From positions 144,414,351 to 144,478,350 of the forward strand of contig CP136062.1 of the NCBI GenBank assembly GCA_032622095.1: a stretch of DNA of 64,000 bases, written 5' to 3'. A model generated the notes under the pieces. It was not told the origin of the DNA and made no database searches. It saw only the letters and a program-made list of their open reading frames with translations. The stretch's first letter is position 1, and every line of letters starts with the position of its first letter. Made by a program: the position numbers and the translations under genes. This stretch comes from Siphonodentalium dalli. Its lineage: Eukaryota; Mollusca; Scaphopoda; Gadilida; Siphonodentaliidae. Positions 10,855 to 22,795 of the stretch are shown piece by piece.

Positions 10855-11051
10855 ACCCAGGTCAATGAATTGAGGGCCAACACAACCATGTGTAACATCA
10901 AATATCACATGGTTCATTTGTAAACTATACATTTGGCCAATGAAATTGATCATATAAAACATATTAGAGGGTAATGTATTCGGTGATATCCTTGAATTAA
11001 TAGTCAGTATGCTCAGACCCACCATGTGGTATCAATGTTATTACACCTACA

Positions 11052-11294
11052 TTAACGTTTCAATGACTGGCGTTTCCTGAAATTTTACGAAAACCCTGTG
11101 CCAATGATTCTCTTATATATGCGATAATATATATAAGATAATAAATTGGCCTAACGATATTTACCTTGATCTTGTAAGCCAGTGCATTCTATTATATATG
11201 CGAGGCTCCCTATGGGAGATGCATATAAAAGAAACTGCACTGGTACAGGATCTTTAATGCTGCACCAGCGCAGCTCCCATCATGAAAGGGTTAA
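11052..11294. mobile_element. Double-hairpin piggyBac-type MITE
   Basis: TTAACGTTTCAATGACTGG at the left, CATCATGAAAGGGTTAA at the right. The first hairpin has lost its loop (TATGCGATAATATATATAAG); the second is intact, with CTCCC-TAT-GGGAG in its loop. Confidence 0.8.
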
Positions 11295-11768
11295 TGCCAT
11301 TGAGTTATAGAGACCCAAGGTACTCACAGTGGGTAAATGGGCAAAAATTATAAAAGTCTGTAAAAACATAACCACTAAGAAAAAAAAAAAAACAAATAGA
11401 AAAACTTTGTTATGTAAACAAAACTGTTACAATGATTTGTCAACAAACATCACTAATCGTGAAGTAAGTTCAAACATTGTAGTCTAAATATTATTTTCAG
11501 AATATATTTCAATATTTTGACCTTTTCCAATGTTTAATGTCAAGATCTGTGTGAACGTTGGTATCTTATGCACTAAAGTGGACATTGATCTGGAATGCCT
11601 CTGTAACAGTAATGTTTACATAACAATGATTTCAATACGCAAAATCTTGTCATTGGAAATTTATTAATAACGGAAATTAGAACAAAGTCTACCTATTTTA
11701 ATATGTACCTGTTGTGATAGTTGTTTTACAAACTTTTATAGTATTATGTTCAAAGTATATGACCCTTT

Positions 11769-11850
11769 AACCACAGCAGAATTATGGGAAATTTGTTAGG
11801 ATTTACTCAGAAATATGGCTTGTAGCCATTCATCGGAAAGCTCTCACCGT
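11769..11850. mobile_element. Fragment of mariner-type palindromic MITE
   Basis: One arm only: TTAACCACAGCAGAATTATG through CCATTCATCGGAAAGCTCTC. No terminal TACAGTAATGCCC. Confidence 0.7.
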
Positions 11851-11991
11851 GTTAGTGAATTTCTTGTGGGACATATTTGTATGTCGGTATCTGACATTCT
11901 TACCAGAAAAGTCTATATTGAGTTACTCAGATCAATCAAATAATATCATTTTTTTTTTAATTCAAAATTAAAACGATATAAATATATTAAA

Positions 11992-12777
11992 CTAGAAGGT
12001 GACCCGACTTCGTCCGGGCTTTGACCTTGAATTGACCATTTTGAAGGTCAAGGTCAGGTGGGGTCAAACACCAACACCCCAAAAATGGTGGAAATCGGCC
12101 CAGCGGATACCAGGAAATCGGCCCAGCGGATACCGAGATACCCTATGCATCAAATTTCGTCCGTAAAAATCCGCCAGTTTAACCCGATTTGATTTCCACT
12201 CAAGTATATAAACGCGCCTCATATACAAACGCTCATTAATTATCAAGTTTCAACGTAAAGATAAATTACCATCGGTGCCCGAGATATCGCCAAGACGTCC
12301 GAAACAGTCAAATGCATCGGCCGGTTAAGCGTTAACGTGATCTAACGTTATGACCTCTAACGACGTCATAGAAGTTACGCATTGTTTTTATCCTGATGGA
12401 AGATAGTACCACTTCTTCTTGATAATTGAGGCAGATAACTAAAACGGATACATACGCATTATATATCGTTGGAAAGAGGAAACACGAAAGATTCTCACAG
12501 TGTCATTATTATGACTGGCATTTTATTATTCGCGCTGTTTCGAATCGATTTGTAAGCACCAAACTCAAATGAAAGTCCCGTAACACAGCGTAAAAACAGA
12601 TTTGACCTCGGCACGTGAAAAGTTGACCTCGGATCTGAAAATCAATAGGCCTATGTCACCCCCCGGCCGAAAATACCCCCACATACCAAGTTTCATCGAA
12701 ATCGGGTCGGCCGTTTTCGAGTTCATCGATTACACACAAACAAACAAACAAACAGATCTTCCAAAATATATAATAGA
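11992..12777 (-). mobile_element. Non-autonomous Helitron, 786 bp
   Basis: Read on the minus strand, it starts A|TCTATTATATATTTTGGAAG after 12778 and ends with a hairpin (GCCCGGACGAAGTCGGGT), a short spacer and CTAG|T at 11992. A 5' TC, 3' hairpin plus CTRR and insertion between A and T are the defining Helitron features. Inside, near the 5' end, is a (GTTT)n run and the phrase TCGATGAACTCGAAAACGGC, common in invertebrate Helitron derivatives. There is no Rep/helicase coding. Confidence 0.85.
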
Positions 12778-13259
12778 TAAACATTTTGGGCTCCATCATG
12801 TCATCTCCAAATCCGACTAACATCTTTATCCGGGAAATGGAATATTGTTGACCATTCAGCTTTCCGACCGACCGGCCCAAGTTGGGATACTATATATAGT
12901 TCTCTGTAATCCCGTTTGCGTATGTGGCATTCCCAAATCACGATGCGCAATTTTGATAACGCGCGTGCCTGCTGTGCGCGACAGGGTGAAGCATACATGC
13001 GCAGAAGAGTTTCCGTTTGCAAGAGTTTCCGTTTGCAATAACTCGAATCAGATTCCATTGACTCCACAGTTGTTGGTAAATTGAATAGTATAACAAGTGC
13101 ACCGCTGGGCGGAGGTAACGCCCCCGACTGTACAATCAGAGAGGATTTTTCTTATTTTTGTGCAAATGCTTATTAAATGGCACTTTGTAAAGTTATGTTA
13201 TTCATGAGTAAACAATCCAAAATCAAGTTATCATCTGGAAACCAAAAAAAGTAGCAGAA

Positions 13260-13665
13260 AACTTGAATTTTCTAAGTCCAAAAAGGGGCGTAACTCTGGA
13301 AAACATGGGCGGACGAAATCACGGCTATGGGGAAATCTTGTCCCCCCGGCTGGTCTATTGGCATACCAAATATCAACTGAATTGAATTAGCGAAACCAAA
13401 GTTATGAGTTGAAACGTTCGTATGCCACAGAAAACTGAATTTTCTAAGTCCAAAAAGGGGCGTAACTCTGGAAAAAATGGGCGGACGAAACCGCAGTTAT
13501 GGGGAAATCTTGTCCCCCCGGCTGGTCTATTAGCATACCAAAGATCAACTGAATTGAGTTAGCGAAACCAAAGTTATGAGTTGAAACGTTCGTACGGACG
13601 GAAGGACGGACGGACGGAGGGCTCCACTATATACCCCCAAATCTCCATCGGAGATCGGGGGCATA
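13260..13665. repeat. Interspersed repeat with an internal 160-bp direct duplication
   Basis: The block AATTTTCTAAGTCCAAAAAG through GTTATGAGTTGAAACGTTCG occurs twice (about 13266-13422 and 13435-13592), nearly identical. It is followed by a (GGAC)n tail and CTCCACTATATACCCCC...ATCGGGGGCATAATAA. The tail recurs in worn form at 10288-10375. Probably a tandemly multimerised MITE or SINE; class uncertain. Confidence 0.7.
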
Positions 13666-13964
13666 ATAAGTAAGGGTGGGATATCTGTTTTTCTGGGTTT
13701 TTGACACAAATTTCCAACAACTGTGATTGACTCCAAAGTTCTAAACTGCTTACTTTAACTAACTTCACGCAGAGTGGAAGTGGTACAAAATATGAAATGA
13801 TTTCGTGCCATTCTCATATATTAAACTGTATTAAACTGTGATTAAATATTGTTCATATCATGTCATAGAAATTAAGTTCAATGAACCTCCTTCGTAATCT
13901 GAGTTATCTCACTGACGTTATAAATTCATCTGACATTTGCCCCCATTTTTGCTCGTACCTCCCA

Positions 13965-14096
13965 TTGATCGGTACCGCGAATCTACTAAAGAGTTTGAAA
14001 AAGAGTTGATTCGAGATTCGATTCGATTTCGATTCATTATCCTGATTCGATTCAAGATTTGATTCGATGTTGAAATTGCCAATTCGTCGGGCCCTA
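13965..14096. mobile_element. Solo end of TAGGGCC hAT-type element
   Basis: ATTCGATT-rich stretch ending GCCAATTCGTCGGGCCCTA, very similar to the right end of the complete element at 24765-26472. The opposite end is missing. Confidence 0.65.
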
Positions 14097-14478
14097 TCAT
14101 CAAGTACCATCAGATTATTTACTATTCCTCGCGGTGTGGTGTGAGATTGTGTCCAATGGTAGATCAAACATAGTCTGTTGATAAACTCTGCATTACTCTG
14201 AACTAATGTGAAGTATTACACACCAGCAGTTGATTTATTTAATGTTGACTATAGTGTGGCACATTTTGTGTAACATTGGCAACTAACGAAACCACTGGGG
14301 AATGTTGTATGAACTTGGAAATAGAACATACATGTAGCTGTATGAGTAGTGGATGATATTTTCCTATCTTGCATTGGGCCCAGAGAATTATAGCCTGTTT
14401 TAATTGGCGGGTGATGTTAGATGTTTAAATTTTAAATCTCCCCAATATCTGACTTAAAACTAAAACATGTTCTTCATC

Positions 14479-14620
14479 AAACATATCTAAACTTAACTTT
14501 ATCAAACAGGTGTTGCGCTCTGGCTCCACCAAACATCTATAAACTCACCTTTATCAAACACGTGCTCTCCACCCAAGAACTAAACACTTACTTTATCAAA
14601 CTCATGCTCTCCACCAAAAA
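14479..14620 (-). repeat. Triplicated exon end and splice donor of the ZIP gene
   Basis: Three tandem units of about 45-52 bp. On the minus strand, 14620-14576 holds the exon end GGTGGAGAGCATGAGTTTGATAAA|gtaagt in two halves; 14575-14531 repeats it with AAAG|gtgagt; 14530-14479 has a diverged third copy with AAAGttaagt. All three could encode the closing ...FDK of the exon. Units 1 and 2 have consensus-like donors. Running on from unit 1 in frame meets TAG within four codons, so use of the second donor would add a premature stop. Confidence 0.8.
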
Positions 14621-14701
14621 CCTTCTCTAAAATGAGAAATGTCAGGAAACCGGTGAGGATCCATATGCCGATTTTAAGGTGTGCCAAGTGACCATGACTG
14701 C
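14592..14701 (-). CDS. SLC39A13: ZIP13-like zinc transporter, TM3 exon
   Basis: Exon of 110 nt that receives one base of a split codon from the upstream exon and ends in phase 0. Acceptor is CCATTTTCAG|GCAGTC and donor GATAAA|gtaagt. The translation reads (G)SHGHLAHLKIGIWILTGF, then LTFLILEKVFGGEHEFDK: a hydrophobic TM3 followed by the LEK(I/V)F turn common in ZIP13/ZIP7. SHGH could bind metal at the luminal TM2-TM3 loop (inference). The last 25 coding bases and the donor are repeated twice more in the intron immediately downstream (14479-14575); see the separate entry. An alternative acceptor four bases in (CAGGCAG) would break the frame, so the first AG was chosen. Confidence 0.9.
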
Positions 14702-15379
14702 CTGAAAATGGAATACGGGTTTGATCAATTAAATAATTAATTATGTATTCAGGGTTTAGTCAGTGGCAGACAAACCGGTATTTTTTGCTAATGCGTTTGT
14801 TCGCATATAACGTTTTTCTCTTTTTGGATTCCGGTGATGTACCTGGTATCCGTCTGAATAATCCACCGGCTGACCCACCGGCAACCTTGAGGAATTTGAG
14901 AAAATTGGGTTCATTTAAAAAATTGTCGTAATTTCCGAAAGGAGATGGTATTTACTACTAAGAAAGAACTGGAAAAGTATAGCACTATAGCACAATAATA
15001 TATGTCTTTAGGATCTAATTGTGTTATTACATCTGAATTTGTGATCATTGTTTCAAAGAAGGCCGCCAAGGCGATTGCTTGAAACTGCGAAAATCTTAGT
15101 TTCGGTATATGGAGTCCTAATGATCAGAAATTGGTATTTGTCAAACTGCATGGTGGTTCAGTCCCACAAAAATATAGCCATCAAATGGGAGCATTGTTTA
15201 AATATGTAAATAGGATGAAAATCTTATGGTGACCGATAATTTTAGAGTGATTTTGATATCATGCCAAGTAATGGGAATACGATGTTACAGTGGACAGAAA
15301 TATATTGTTTAAATTATTGTTCTTTCCGACATAATTAAGCCATCAAATTAGAACCTTATTTGGGCATACATAAAATGCT
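14702..15379. other. Intron sequence, nothing recognised
   Basis: Upstream flank of the TM3 exon. AT-rich, with no element ends and no exon-like frame with splice signals that I could defend. Confidence 0.45.
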
Positions 15380-16680
15380 GAATCACTTGATCAGCAGTTT
15401 ACATAATAAAATGCTGATCAGCAGATTTTCCGACCTCAGTTTAACTCATTTTTAACGAAGAGAGTCGGTTGTAAGTCATGTAAATGAAAGGTAGTGTATT
15501 GGTTATATCCCATTATAAGGAGGGACACCATTTAACAAACCACCATGCCATCAGGAGTTCAAAATAACATTCAGCTGTTAATCAGGTACAATTCAACAGA
15601 TAATTATGAACAGTTTAATTCAATTATAACGAATGATATTACATATAGATGTTGAGCAAATGACTTGTAATTGGCAGGAGTATCAATATATATTGCGCGG
15701 GAAGACTATTTGACCTAACACCACCCCAGTTCAGCAGTTAAAAATCCTGGTCAGCAGTTCACCGGCTACATACAGTTCAGCAGATTCTCTTAACTCAACT
15801 ACATGTATAACCATGATATTTGATTAGAAGTTCTACAAATGACATGTAGCCAATTGAGTATAACCAAATACCAACAGAGGAATCCATTTGACTGACAGCG
15901 ATGTTCATTCAGTAGTTCTGATCCCGTTCAACAGTTCATCGCGTGCAGTTCAGAAGATACTCCCGAACACAGTTTATCTCAATTATAATGACGATCGTTG
16001 TTGTAGCATATGCAGATTGTAATCAATGGGGTATATACCAATACAGATAGGGCATACAATTTGACCAACCTCCACCCAGTTCAACAATTCAAATCCTGTA
16101 CAATAGTTCATTGGGTACAGTTCAACAGATTCTCCGGAATGCAGTTTAACTCAATTGAAATGACTATAGTCGTGCGTTGGGTGTGCAACTGATCTGTAAT
16201 CGACAAGGTATTTTCCAACACAAGGAACGAACATCATTTGACTGATCTCCATCCCAGTTCAGTAGTTCAAAATGCCTTATCAGCAGTTCATCATGTGCAG
16301 TTCAGAAAATGCACAGGAAGAGAGTTTAACCCAATTATAACAAAGATAGTCGGCCATAGGTTGTGCAAATGACATGTAATCTATGTGTCATATCCCAATA
16401 CAGGGATGGCACTCCATTTGACCGACCTTAACCCAAGTTCAGCAGTTCAAAATCCCGTTCAGTAATACATCCGGTAGAGTTCAGCATATTCTCTGGAATG
16501 CACTCTAACTCAATTATAATGAAAAGAGTCAGGTGTGGGTGAGGCAAATTACTTGTAATCAACATGGTATACGGAAATACAGGGAGGGAACACCATTTGA
16601 CCTACATCCACCCAAGTTCAGCCCATAAAATTCCAGCGCATCAGTTCAGTGAGTATAGTTAAGCAGATTACTTGTATTTG
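15380..16680. repeat. Satellite-like tandem array, about 178-bp unit, 7 copies
   Basis: Diverged units recur with the landmarks CAGTTTAACTCAATTATAA, GTTCAGCAGTTCAAAATCC, GCAGTTCAGCAGATTCTC and CCATTTGAC. The landmark at the CAGATTCTC position falls at about 15421, 15597, 15781, 15955, 16127, 16306, 16486 and 16665, giving spacings of 172-184. Non-coding. The unit length is in the range of nucleosome-sized satellites. Confidence 0.85.
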
Positions 16681-17084
16681 ACAAGGCTTACTTAAATACC
16701 GTCATCACAAACTCGGTTGAAATTACACAACGAGATCCTAAGAACATAATCATTGTGCTATTGCTATGCTTTTCTGCTTTGTTTCCAGTAGAAGCCATCA
16801 ATTTGGGACATGGATGGCCACTTTGACTGTCATTTTGATTTACCCCAATTTCTCAAATTACTCAAGGCTGCCCGCAAGTCAGCAGGTGGATTCTTCAGAA
16901 TGGTGCTCTAGACCACCGGAATCCACTTGAGAAAAAAACTTTTTACACGAAAACAAGCATTTGTGACTCGGAGGGCGGACTAGTTCTGGGACCTATTTGA
17001 AATGAGCTTAGCTTATTATTTAGATTCTGATGTAAAAAGTAACATGTTTGGAATGAAGAATGCCACATAGAAGACACATCTAAT

Positions 17085-18498
17085 TTAACCCTTTCTACAC
17101 TAAATACGCATTGACGATAGTGATGCGGACCGGACAGGACCCTTGGGGTGGTCCGGTCCACTGCCAAGGCGGTCCAGTCCAGTCCGGTCCATTCCGATCC
17201 GGTACACATGCCTGGACCGGTCCAAAACGGTCCGGTCCACCTATAATAGGCTATATGTTAATGAATTCTCTGTTTTCTCAAAGTTTTTACTCTGTATAGT
17301 ACAAACTATAAGGTTACTGAGTTCAATGCATTGCAATGAGTCCACATATGTTAAAACTTACATTGTTTGCCGATTGTATGCATCATTGTCTGTCTCTGGT
17401 GGGATATACTGGGAACGATGCACGATAATAGTATTTCTAGTAATGCGAACATGCACTAATTAAATGTATTGGACAGATATATAGCTAGGGCCAGAATGTG
17501 TTATAACCAATCTAACATGGCACTCAACTGATCGTATGCATGATTCGTATCATACTTATTTTCATTAAATTGAATTTTAAACTAAATAACTATACTGATG
17601 ACAATTATACAAATGTGTACTAATATGACTACTACATTAATATTGGAGTCTTGGAGATTGTGATGGCTGATTGTATAGTCCTGACAATTACAGTTATATA
17701 TAACTAAGTACAACTACTATTGGATTAATGTGACTGTCTTGTGTATGTACTATGTAATGTGGTTTGCATGTTTCTTCGATAATTATAACTGTGAAAAACA
17801 ATAGAATACTCGATTCAATATCCATCCAAATTGATTAGTTGATGCCATGTTACACTGTTTATGACAAATAGTTCCATACTCATTCAGTTGCATGTTTGTC
17901 GCATTGATAGGGTGCTACATAGTGTTGGCCAGTGTTACACTAATAAATTATTAGGAAAGTGACATGTACAAAGTACATCTATACATTGTTTTTGTGGCAT
18001 CAAACGTTTAATAGATATTAACCACTGGAATGCGTCAATACATCGTTGCTAATTGATATGACGGCAAATACGCAATAATATTCGCGATAGTTTATTATAA
18101 CTGAAGTAAAATAGTGGACCGGACCGGAGAGTACCGGACCGGCGGCAAAAAGCGGTCTGGTCCGGTCCAGTGACACCCTGTCCGGACCGGACCGCGGTCC
18201 ATCCCTGGACTGCGGACCGGACCAAAGCGGTCCGGTCCGCATCACTAATTGACGAGTAGTTCCCGAGTAGGAAATGTTCAGTAATAAATTCAAAAATGAC
18301 CATAGGTTGTTTGTTTAACTAATGTTATATGTAAATTTCCCAACAATTAATAGGAATCCTTCTGCACTTATATTATCTTTTTGTATGTCTGACATATCTG
18401 CTTATATATTCTGAGAAACATTCCAGATTAATTATAGAGCATTCCAATATGTAGTTATAAAACTGGGTGAGAGAATCCATTTCGTAAAGAAAGAGTTA
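17085..18498. mobile_element. piggyBac-type MITE, ACTCATT family, interrupted by a hAT element
   Basis: TTAACCCTTTCTACACTAAA at 17085 and the other end (GTAAAGAAAGAGTTAA) at 18498. The family sequence is cut after ATTGACGA and resumes at 18248, because the element 17118-18247 inserted there. Confidence 0.85.
17118..18247. mobile_element. hAT-type transposon with GGACCGG-rich ends, 1130 bp
   Basis: Inverted ends TAGTGATGCGGACCGGA / TCCGGTCCGCATCACTA. A perfect 8-bp target duplication ATTGACGA occupies 17110-17117 and 18248-18255. Each subterminal region (about 120 bp) is packed with GGACCGG/CCGGTCC words; the 850-bp middle is AT-rich and non-coding. It is nested in an older MITE, so it is the younger insertion. 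Confidence 0.9.
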
Positions 18499-18569
18499 AA
18501 TGGACATTAGTCTCGTATGAACACCACAATTATTTATACATAATTTGGTAAGAGGTATCTCAAAACATA

Positions 18570-19580
18570 CATATTAGATTCCCAAATATATATACAACAG
18601 TATATATATAAAGCGGCTTATGTGATGAGAATATCCCACACAAGATCAAGTCATCATCAAGGTATAAATTTGATATGCAATTCTGATGGGGCTCCTAGAT
18701 CCATGAATTAAAGTCCCCACGAAATTACCTTTTTATAAGATACCAGGAAAGTTGATACCAACGAAATCAAAGCAGTTCGCAGTATAGAATTTCTATCCAT
18801 TTATTTTTAATATGTTTCATCTGGACTTCTGTTTTACGATCTTTGTTTTCATCACATACATTGTCCATTGATATTTACATTAACTCTGCCGACTCAAGAG
18901 TAAATTGTTTTGTTGGATTTTGATTTAAGTAAGAAGTGTGACATTACTTCAAATTGTTTGTATGGAATGTCTATCAAGTGTTACAGCCGGCTGAATGTGG
19001 TTTTACATATTGCCTTATTAATCTCATATTTTTCCTGATAGATAAGACATTTGTAGCTGTGAATTAAGTTTCTTAACATTTCTGAAATATATGGTTTCTG
19101 TGATGTGGAGAGACATTAATTACAATTATCAAACAAAATTAAATTGTTTGGTATTGTAACTCTAATTTATATTATTTTGGTCTTTTTCAGTGGAACACAG
19201 CCAATAGTGATGTTGAATAAGATTTTGTATGTTTTTGTTGCAATTGTAGTTCTAAACTCAAAGAAGTGTTTAGAGTTCCAAGTCAACCACATAATTATGT
19301 GTTTACAAAACTCAATTCACACCTACATATATCAGGATAAATATGAGATTAATAAGACATTTGTAAAAGCACATTTAACCAGGTGTAACACTTGATGACA
19401 TTTGATACAAACAATTTGAAGTAATGTCACATTTCTTACATATATTTTGCAAGAAAGCACAATTTTGTTTGGCATGGCACAAATATATATAAAGCTGCTA
19501 ATGTGATGAGAATATCCCACACAGGATCAAGCCATCATCGAGGTATCAATTTGATATGCAATTCTGATGGGGTTTTTATA
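18570..19580. repeat. Element with direct terminal repeats and an inverted inner pair
   Basis: A 90-bp block (AATGTGATGAGAATATCCCACAC type) occurs at about 18599-18690 and again at 19482-19572. Between them, 18927-19045 and 19315-19443 are inverted copies (GACATTACTTCAAATTGTTT and its complement). The arrangement resembles a terminal-repeat element lacking coding sequence; class unknown. Confidence 0.65.
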
Positions 19581-20969
19581 ATTGGTTGATGGATGTTATG
19601 AATATTATGCCGGAATTTAAGGGGTTTGCATACTGCCTGCTAATGAATGCCACACACTTCTTCAGCTTGGCAAGGTTTTGTATTTTTTATCTCATAACAT
19701 TCAGATGGAATATGGGAGAAAATTTAAGGGCCTGTTAATATGAGACCATGCAGGCTAGCCAGACAGGTTAACCAAGCCAAGAGCGGGAGGTGTTTATATG
19801 ACAAAAGCTAACCCGGGACAGAATGCCCACTGACAAGCAAAATAATCAAGTTCAGGACATAGTCCTTGCCAATCAATTGATATTCACATCGGCTAAACCG
19901 TACAAACATATAATCGGAAGTTGCTTTTGCCAAGACGAAAAATTCTATTTTTAGAACATAAATATCAAATCAACACCATAAAAACAAGTTTTTAGACCGG
20001 ATAGACGGTTTCCCCAACAGCAATAAACGTAAGTATAAATTGTACATATACATTTGCCCATCGCAAGCGGGCTCCAGTTGAGCGAAGGACTCTTTTTATA
20101 GATAAAAACGGCCTTTGATCACTTCAGAAAATAATTTTCTAGTGAAAATTCCCTCTTCATATGTCATTTTAACACATACATGTATACAGCATATGTCGGA
20201 AATCGAACTATATCGCAACGGAAAGGCCGTTATGTGTGCAACATATATATACATTACCTTGGCTTGGGTGTATTCACAATCTGAAAGTAGAGACTATCTA
20301 TTTGGACAACCCACTCATCAGTCTCTGTACGCCTAGTTGTGTACGATGACCTTCGTCAGTTGCGACGTTGTACAGGAATAGAAATTAAAGGGGCTTTAAA
20401 ATTGAATCTGTGGGAAAACTATTCACGAAGAAGTGGTTGGTTCAAGTTTTGCAGAAGTGAGCGATCCGCAAGTAGGGATGCATGGCCCATGGGTGGGGGG
20501 GGTCAAAACCAACAAGATTGTTTTCGTCGCCGATTTCTATCAAACTCATTTGAAAGCATCACCGTGATACGGATAATATAGCTATGTTATTTGGAATTGC
20601 TTACTTGGCTTCGCCCGATTCAGTGCATGCATATGGTGGGTAGGGACACAGTGTGGAAGCGATAATTAAGAAAATAAAATAAAATGGTTTTGTTACTGAT
20701 TTCAATCAAATCTCCATCTCCACAGTATACGGAGAATCTGATAGTGTGATTCAAAACTGCTAAATATTTAGTGCTATTGATTGTATTTTATTCCTTTGAT
20801 CTTATACTTTATGACATAGTTATATCTACCAGATCCAGAATATATTATTTGCACACAGTTATCAAACCTTTGATTGAACATATATATATAGTACATGCTC
20901 GCTCTAGTCTTGTGGTCAAAATAGATCGATGCACCATGGAAAGATAAAGTAATTTAGAGTTATAAGCCA
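19581..20969. other. Intron, nothing recognised
   Basis: No element with readable ends and no supported exon. It contains a short G-run near 20505. Confidence 0.45.
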
Positions 20970-21130
20970 TCTATATATATATAAAAAAGTACTTTAGGAA
21001 AAGCTTAGGAGAAGATATGTCTGCCTGTCTGTCCGGATTTTTCTCCCATACAGCTGGTCAGATTTCAACCAAAATTTGGTGTGGTGACTAGGGGTACCCT
21101 GGCGGAAGTAGCAGACAGACGACTAATCTA
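20970..21130 (+). mobile_element. Possible Helitron 5' end
   Basis: A|TCTATATATATAAAAAAGTA followed by GTCTGCCTGTCTGTCCGG and CAGATTTCAACCAAAATTTG, phrasing typical of Helitron 5' regions in invertebrates. No 3' hairpin with CTRR was found nearby, so this is a fragment at best. Confidence 0.4.
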
Positions 21131-22618
21131 AAATCGATAAGATTTTGAGATTCTGGGTGACTCTTTGCACGTTTGATAGATTCTTTGACATATTCAATGA
21201 CATATTCAGCTACACTAACGTGGCAAAACTGCATGTTGCATTCTATGTTGAGTCTGATTTGGAGTTTGGCAAATGTTTTTTATATCGATATCAATGTCCA
21301 TTGCGCACATGGCCTCACTTGCGTCATGGCTTTAGAACAAAGCCTTCTTGCAATGCATGCACACATTTCATATGTGTGTATTCATGCATGACATTAGGAC
21401 TGTTATAGTCCTTCACTTGTTTGATAAATGATAGGCGCATGGGTTGTGGGCGAACCCCGATACCAAATGCTCGGTCTGACACAGAGCCCTTCCATTGGAA
21501 GACATTATATACACCATATTATTTTATCAAAGGATGGATTTCAATAGAATGGAGATAGCTGTCTTTGATTATTTGTGCTCCCCCCGACAGTAATAACACC
21601 GGCGGTAATTCTGAAATATGAATTAAAATTGCCGATATAATGTGTGGCATTATACATAATATATATTCATAACAAGACATGTATTGTTGTGATTATATAT
21701 CAGATAGTATGTATGTGCACATATGAATTTGAGTGTTTATAGGTGTGGGATATATGGAGAATGTTGAGTGATATATGGGTCATTTCTACAATATTTGCTA
21801 CCATTTTGTCACTGTCAAAATTATAAATTACTCACAATAACTAAAAGCAGTTATTTCCAAAGGATTTCATGTAAAAACTCAATAACTTTTTGTCTTATAA
21901 ATGGAATACTTATAATAGATAAGAAGGGGAATATGATGGATTTCTGGAGCTAAGAAGGGGAGCATCTGTTAACTAAGAAGTGGAACCCACATGGTTCGGC
22001 GAAAAAGTACTCTCTGTTGCCCATAAATGTAATACTTGAAACAACACAGGTCGTGAATCATTTGTAAAGGTGTACATGTATGTTATTGTAATTTACAACC
22101 GCAGGTTTGTATGACTATCTTATGCTTGCGAAATTTCCACTATTTTGTGGGTCATTGAAGAAAAATGTGAGATTTGTTAGTGATCAGTGTAAATTTCGGT
22201 ATGACTAAGAATATGGAATCAAATAATTTCCATACATAGACGTTAATTGTGTATTATCTACAGAGCCTCGATGCGAACGGCGACAAATCTAAATGCGATA
22301 AATAATTGTCCCGCTCATCTTTTTCTATGCGGGTGCCTCCAACTTGTCAAAAAATCACTAAGATTGAGGTAAACAAAAATCATCTTCGAAGTGGAACATA
22401 AAACGGGACAGGAATGATTTACGGGGAACAAATGAGCAACAGTGAACTGGTAAACTTAGTAACAATAGCAGTCCCAGTTCATTAAAAAATAGGAAAATTT
22501 TGTTTTCCAAATGACAGACAGTCAAGCTCCTGTTAATTGGTCTTTATGACAAAAATATTTGTCTATAACCACTGAAGCAATACTGAAAGTTCTCAGATCA
22601 TTAACAGAGAGGATGTAC
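21131..22618. other. Intron, nothing recognised
   Basis: AT-rich; a short frame at 21145-21408 has no domain features. No repeat ends identified. Confidence 0.45.
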
Positions 22619-22754
22619 ATTCTACAAGGAGTCCCCAGTTTATAGAGGAATTTAATTTTTTTTACAAAAAACCTTTGGCGAGGTGAGGTCCAGACCTAAT
22701 ATACTGGACAACTTTTTGTAAATTCCGCTATAAACTGGGGACGAGTTGTAGATT
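22619..22754. repeat. Inverted repeat, 45-bp arms
   Basis: ATTCTACAAGGAGTCCCCAG ... CTGGGGACGAGTTGTAGA. The arms pair through AGTTTATAG.GGAATTTA. Likely a MITE. Confidence 0.7.
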
Positions 22755-22795
22755 CTATTTATTACATGATCCAATAAGCAAGAACACCAAGTCAC

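Noticed and set aside
20970-21400. Complete second Helitron on the plus strand
   Set aside because: A 5'-like end is present but no hairpin plus CTRR terminus follows at a believable distance.
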